Assembly (NCBI GenBank): GCA_002085285.1
Contig: NATK01000076.1
Span: forward strand, 1-7,026
Source of the DNA: Candidatus Latescibacteria bacterium 4484_7
GTDB lineage: Bacteria > Krumholzibacteriota > Krumholzibacteriia > Krumholzibacteriales > Krumholzibacteriaceae
Length of the DNA stretch: 7,026 nucleotides
Reading direction: 5' to 3'
Shown here one piece after another: positions 6,677 through 7,026 of the stretch. Numbering within the stretch: position 1 is the stretch's first letter; every line of letters starts with the position of its first letter. The translations under genes and the position numbers were made by a program. The notes under the pieces are model-generated. The model saw only the letters and a program-made list of their open reading frames with translations. It searched no databases and was not told the origin of the DNA.

Positions 6677-7026
6677 ATGGCCTTTCTTTTGATTGCGCCT
6701 ATTACCGTCGGCGCCTCGGAAGAAAGCAATGTTCCCTCGGTTGCCGAGCCGACCGACTCCGCAGAATCTTTCACCGCAGCTCAAGGCGATACACAATCTG
6801 CGCAAGCATGCAAGACATTTTCACCGCGCTTCTTTGCTACATACGATTGGGGCAAGGAGGCGCTTCTTTGCTACATACGATTGGGGCAAGGAGGCTTCGA
6901 TGCCGTGCTGGCCCGAAGGCCGATCCTCAGGCTACGGCCTCGGTGGCGCTCCGGTCAACGGATACGGATTCGGCATCGAAGCGGATTACAGACCGATGCG
7001 TGATATGGCATTCACCTTCGATATCG
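6677..7026 (+). pseudogene. Exported, probable outer-membrane beta-barrel protein, N-terminal part with frameshift; runs off window
   Basis: From ATG 6677 the protein begins with a short hydrophobic segment (AFLLIAPITVGA) that looks like a signal peptide cleaved after VGA. A Ser/Thr/Glu/Ala-rich linker follows, then FFATYDWGKEA. The 6677 frame then runs into low-quality Arg-rich sequence and stops at 7001-7003. The +1-shifted frame downstream encodes GYGLGGAPVNGYGFGIEADY and MAFTFDI, typical of beta-barrel strands, and stays open to the edge. The switch coincides with a tandem duplication of a 34-bp unit. Deleting one copy joins the two frames as DWGKEASMPCWPEGRSSGYG. The start is doubtful: there is no clear ribosome site and the signal peptide lacks the usual N-terminal Lys/Arg, so the true start may lie elsewhere. 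It could be a pseudogene, a reversible length variant or an assembly error. The specific family is unknown. Confidence 0.55.
6827..6894. repeat. Perfect tandem duplication of a 34-bp unit inside the barrel-protein gene
   Basis: The unit beginning CGCTTCTTTGCTACATACGA occurs at 6827-6860 and again at 6861-6894 with no mismatch; identity continues one base on either side. As 34 is not a multiple of three, the second copy shifts the reading frame. In the 6677 frame copy 1 reads FFATYDWGKE; copy 2 reads the same peptide in the downstream barrel frame, consistent with a recent slippage or duplication within an originally single-copy coding segment. Confidence 0.9.

Overview
The window appears to come from an uncultivated diderm (outer-membrane-bearing) bacterium that uses the archaeal-type route to glutaminyl-tRNA. 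Three things point to a bacterium: a long bacterial-type glycogen phosphorylase, a type I glutamine synthetase, and the start of an exported protein with beta-barrel-like, Gly/aromatic-rich segments. Two things point towards archaea: gatE and gatD, which together encode the GatDE Glu-tRNA(Gln) amidotransferase, described as the archaeal counterpart of bacterial GatCAB. I cannot name the phylum from sequence alone. All supported genes lie on the + strand.

Layout. Bases 1-1521 are the C-terminal 506 residues of glycogen phosphorylase, open at the left edge. An A+T-rich gap follows. It holds the best promoter candidate of the window (1553-1581), whose -10 lies inside a perfect 16-bp palindrome (1570-1585). 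Next come glnA (glutamine synthetase, start uncertain, ends 3149), gatE (3257-5188) and gatD (5217-6602). The gaps are about 107 and 28 bp, so gatE-gatD is very likely one operon and glnA may belong to it. The right end (6677-7026) is the beginning of a secreted or outer-membrane protein gene. It is broken by a tandem duplication of a 34-bp unit that shifts the reading frame.

How the genes fit together. Glutamine synthetase makes glutamine. GatD hydrolyses glutamine to release ammonia, and GatE activates Glu-tRNA(Gln) and uses that ammonia to make Gln-tRNA(Gln). The cluster thus joins glutamine synthesis to glutamine use in translation. The synthetase has Phe where the adenylylated Tyr of enterobacterial GlnA lies, so it is probably not controlled by adenylylation. 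gatE and gatD both appear to start with TTG behind strong Shine-Dalgarno sequences.

The phosphorylase gene uses mostly CGN arginine codons at its start, while gatE prefers AGA/AGG. The glnA-gatE-gatD block may therefore have a different history from glgP, but this is only a hint.
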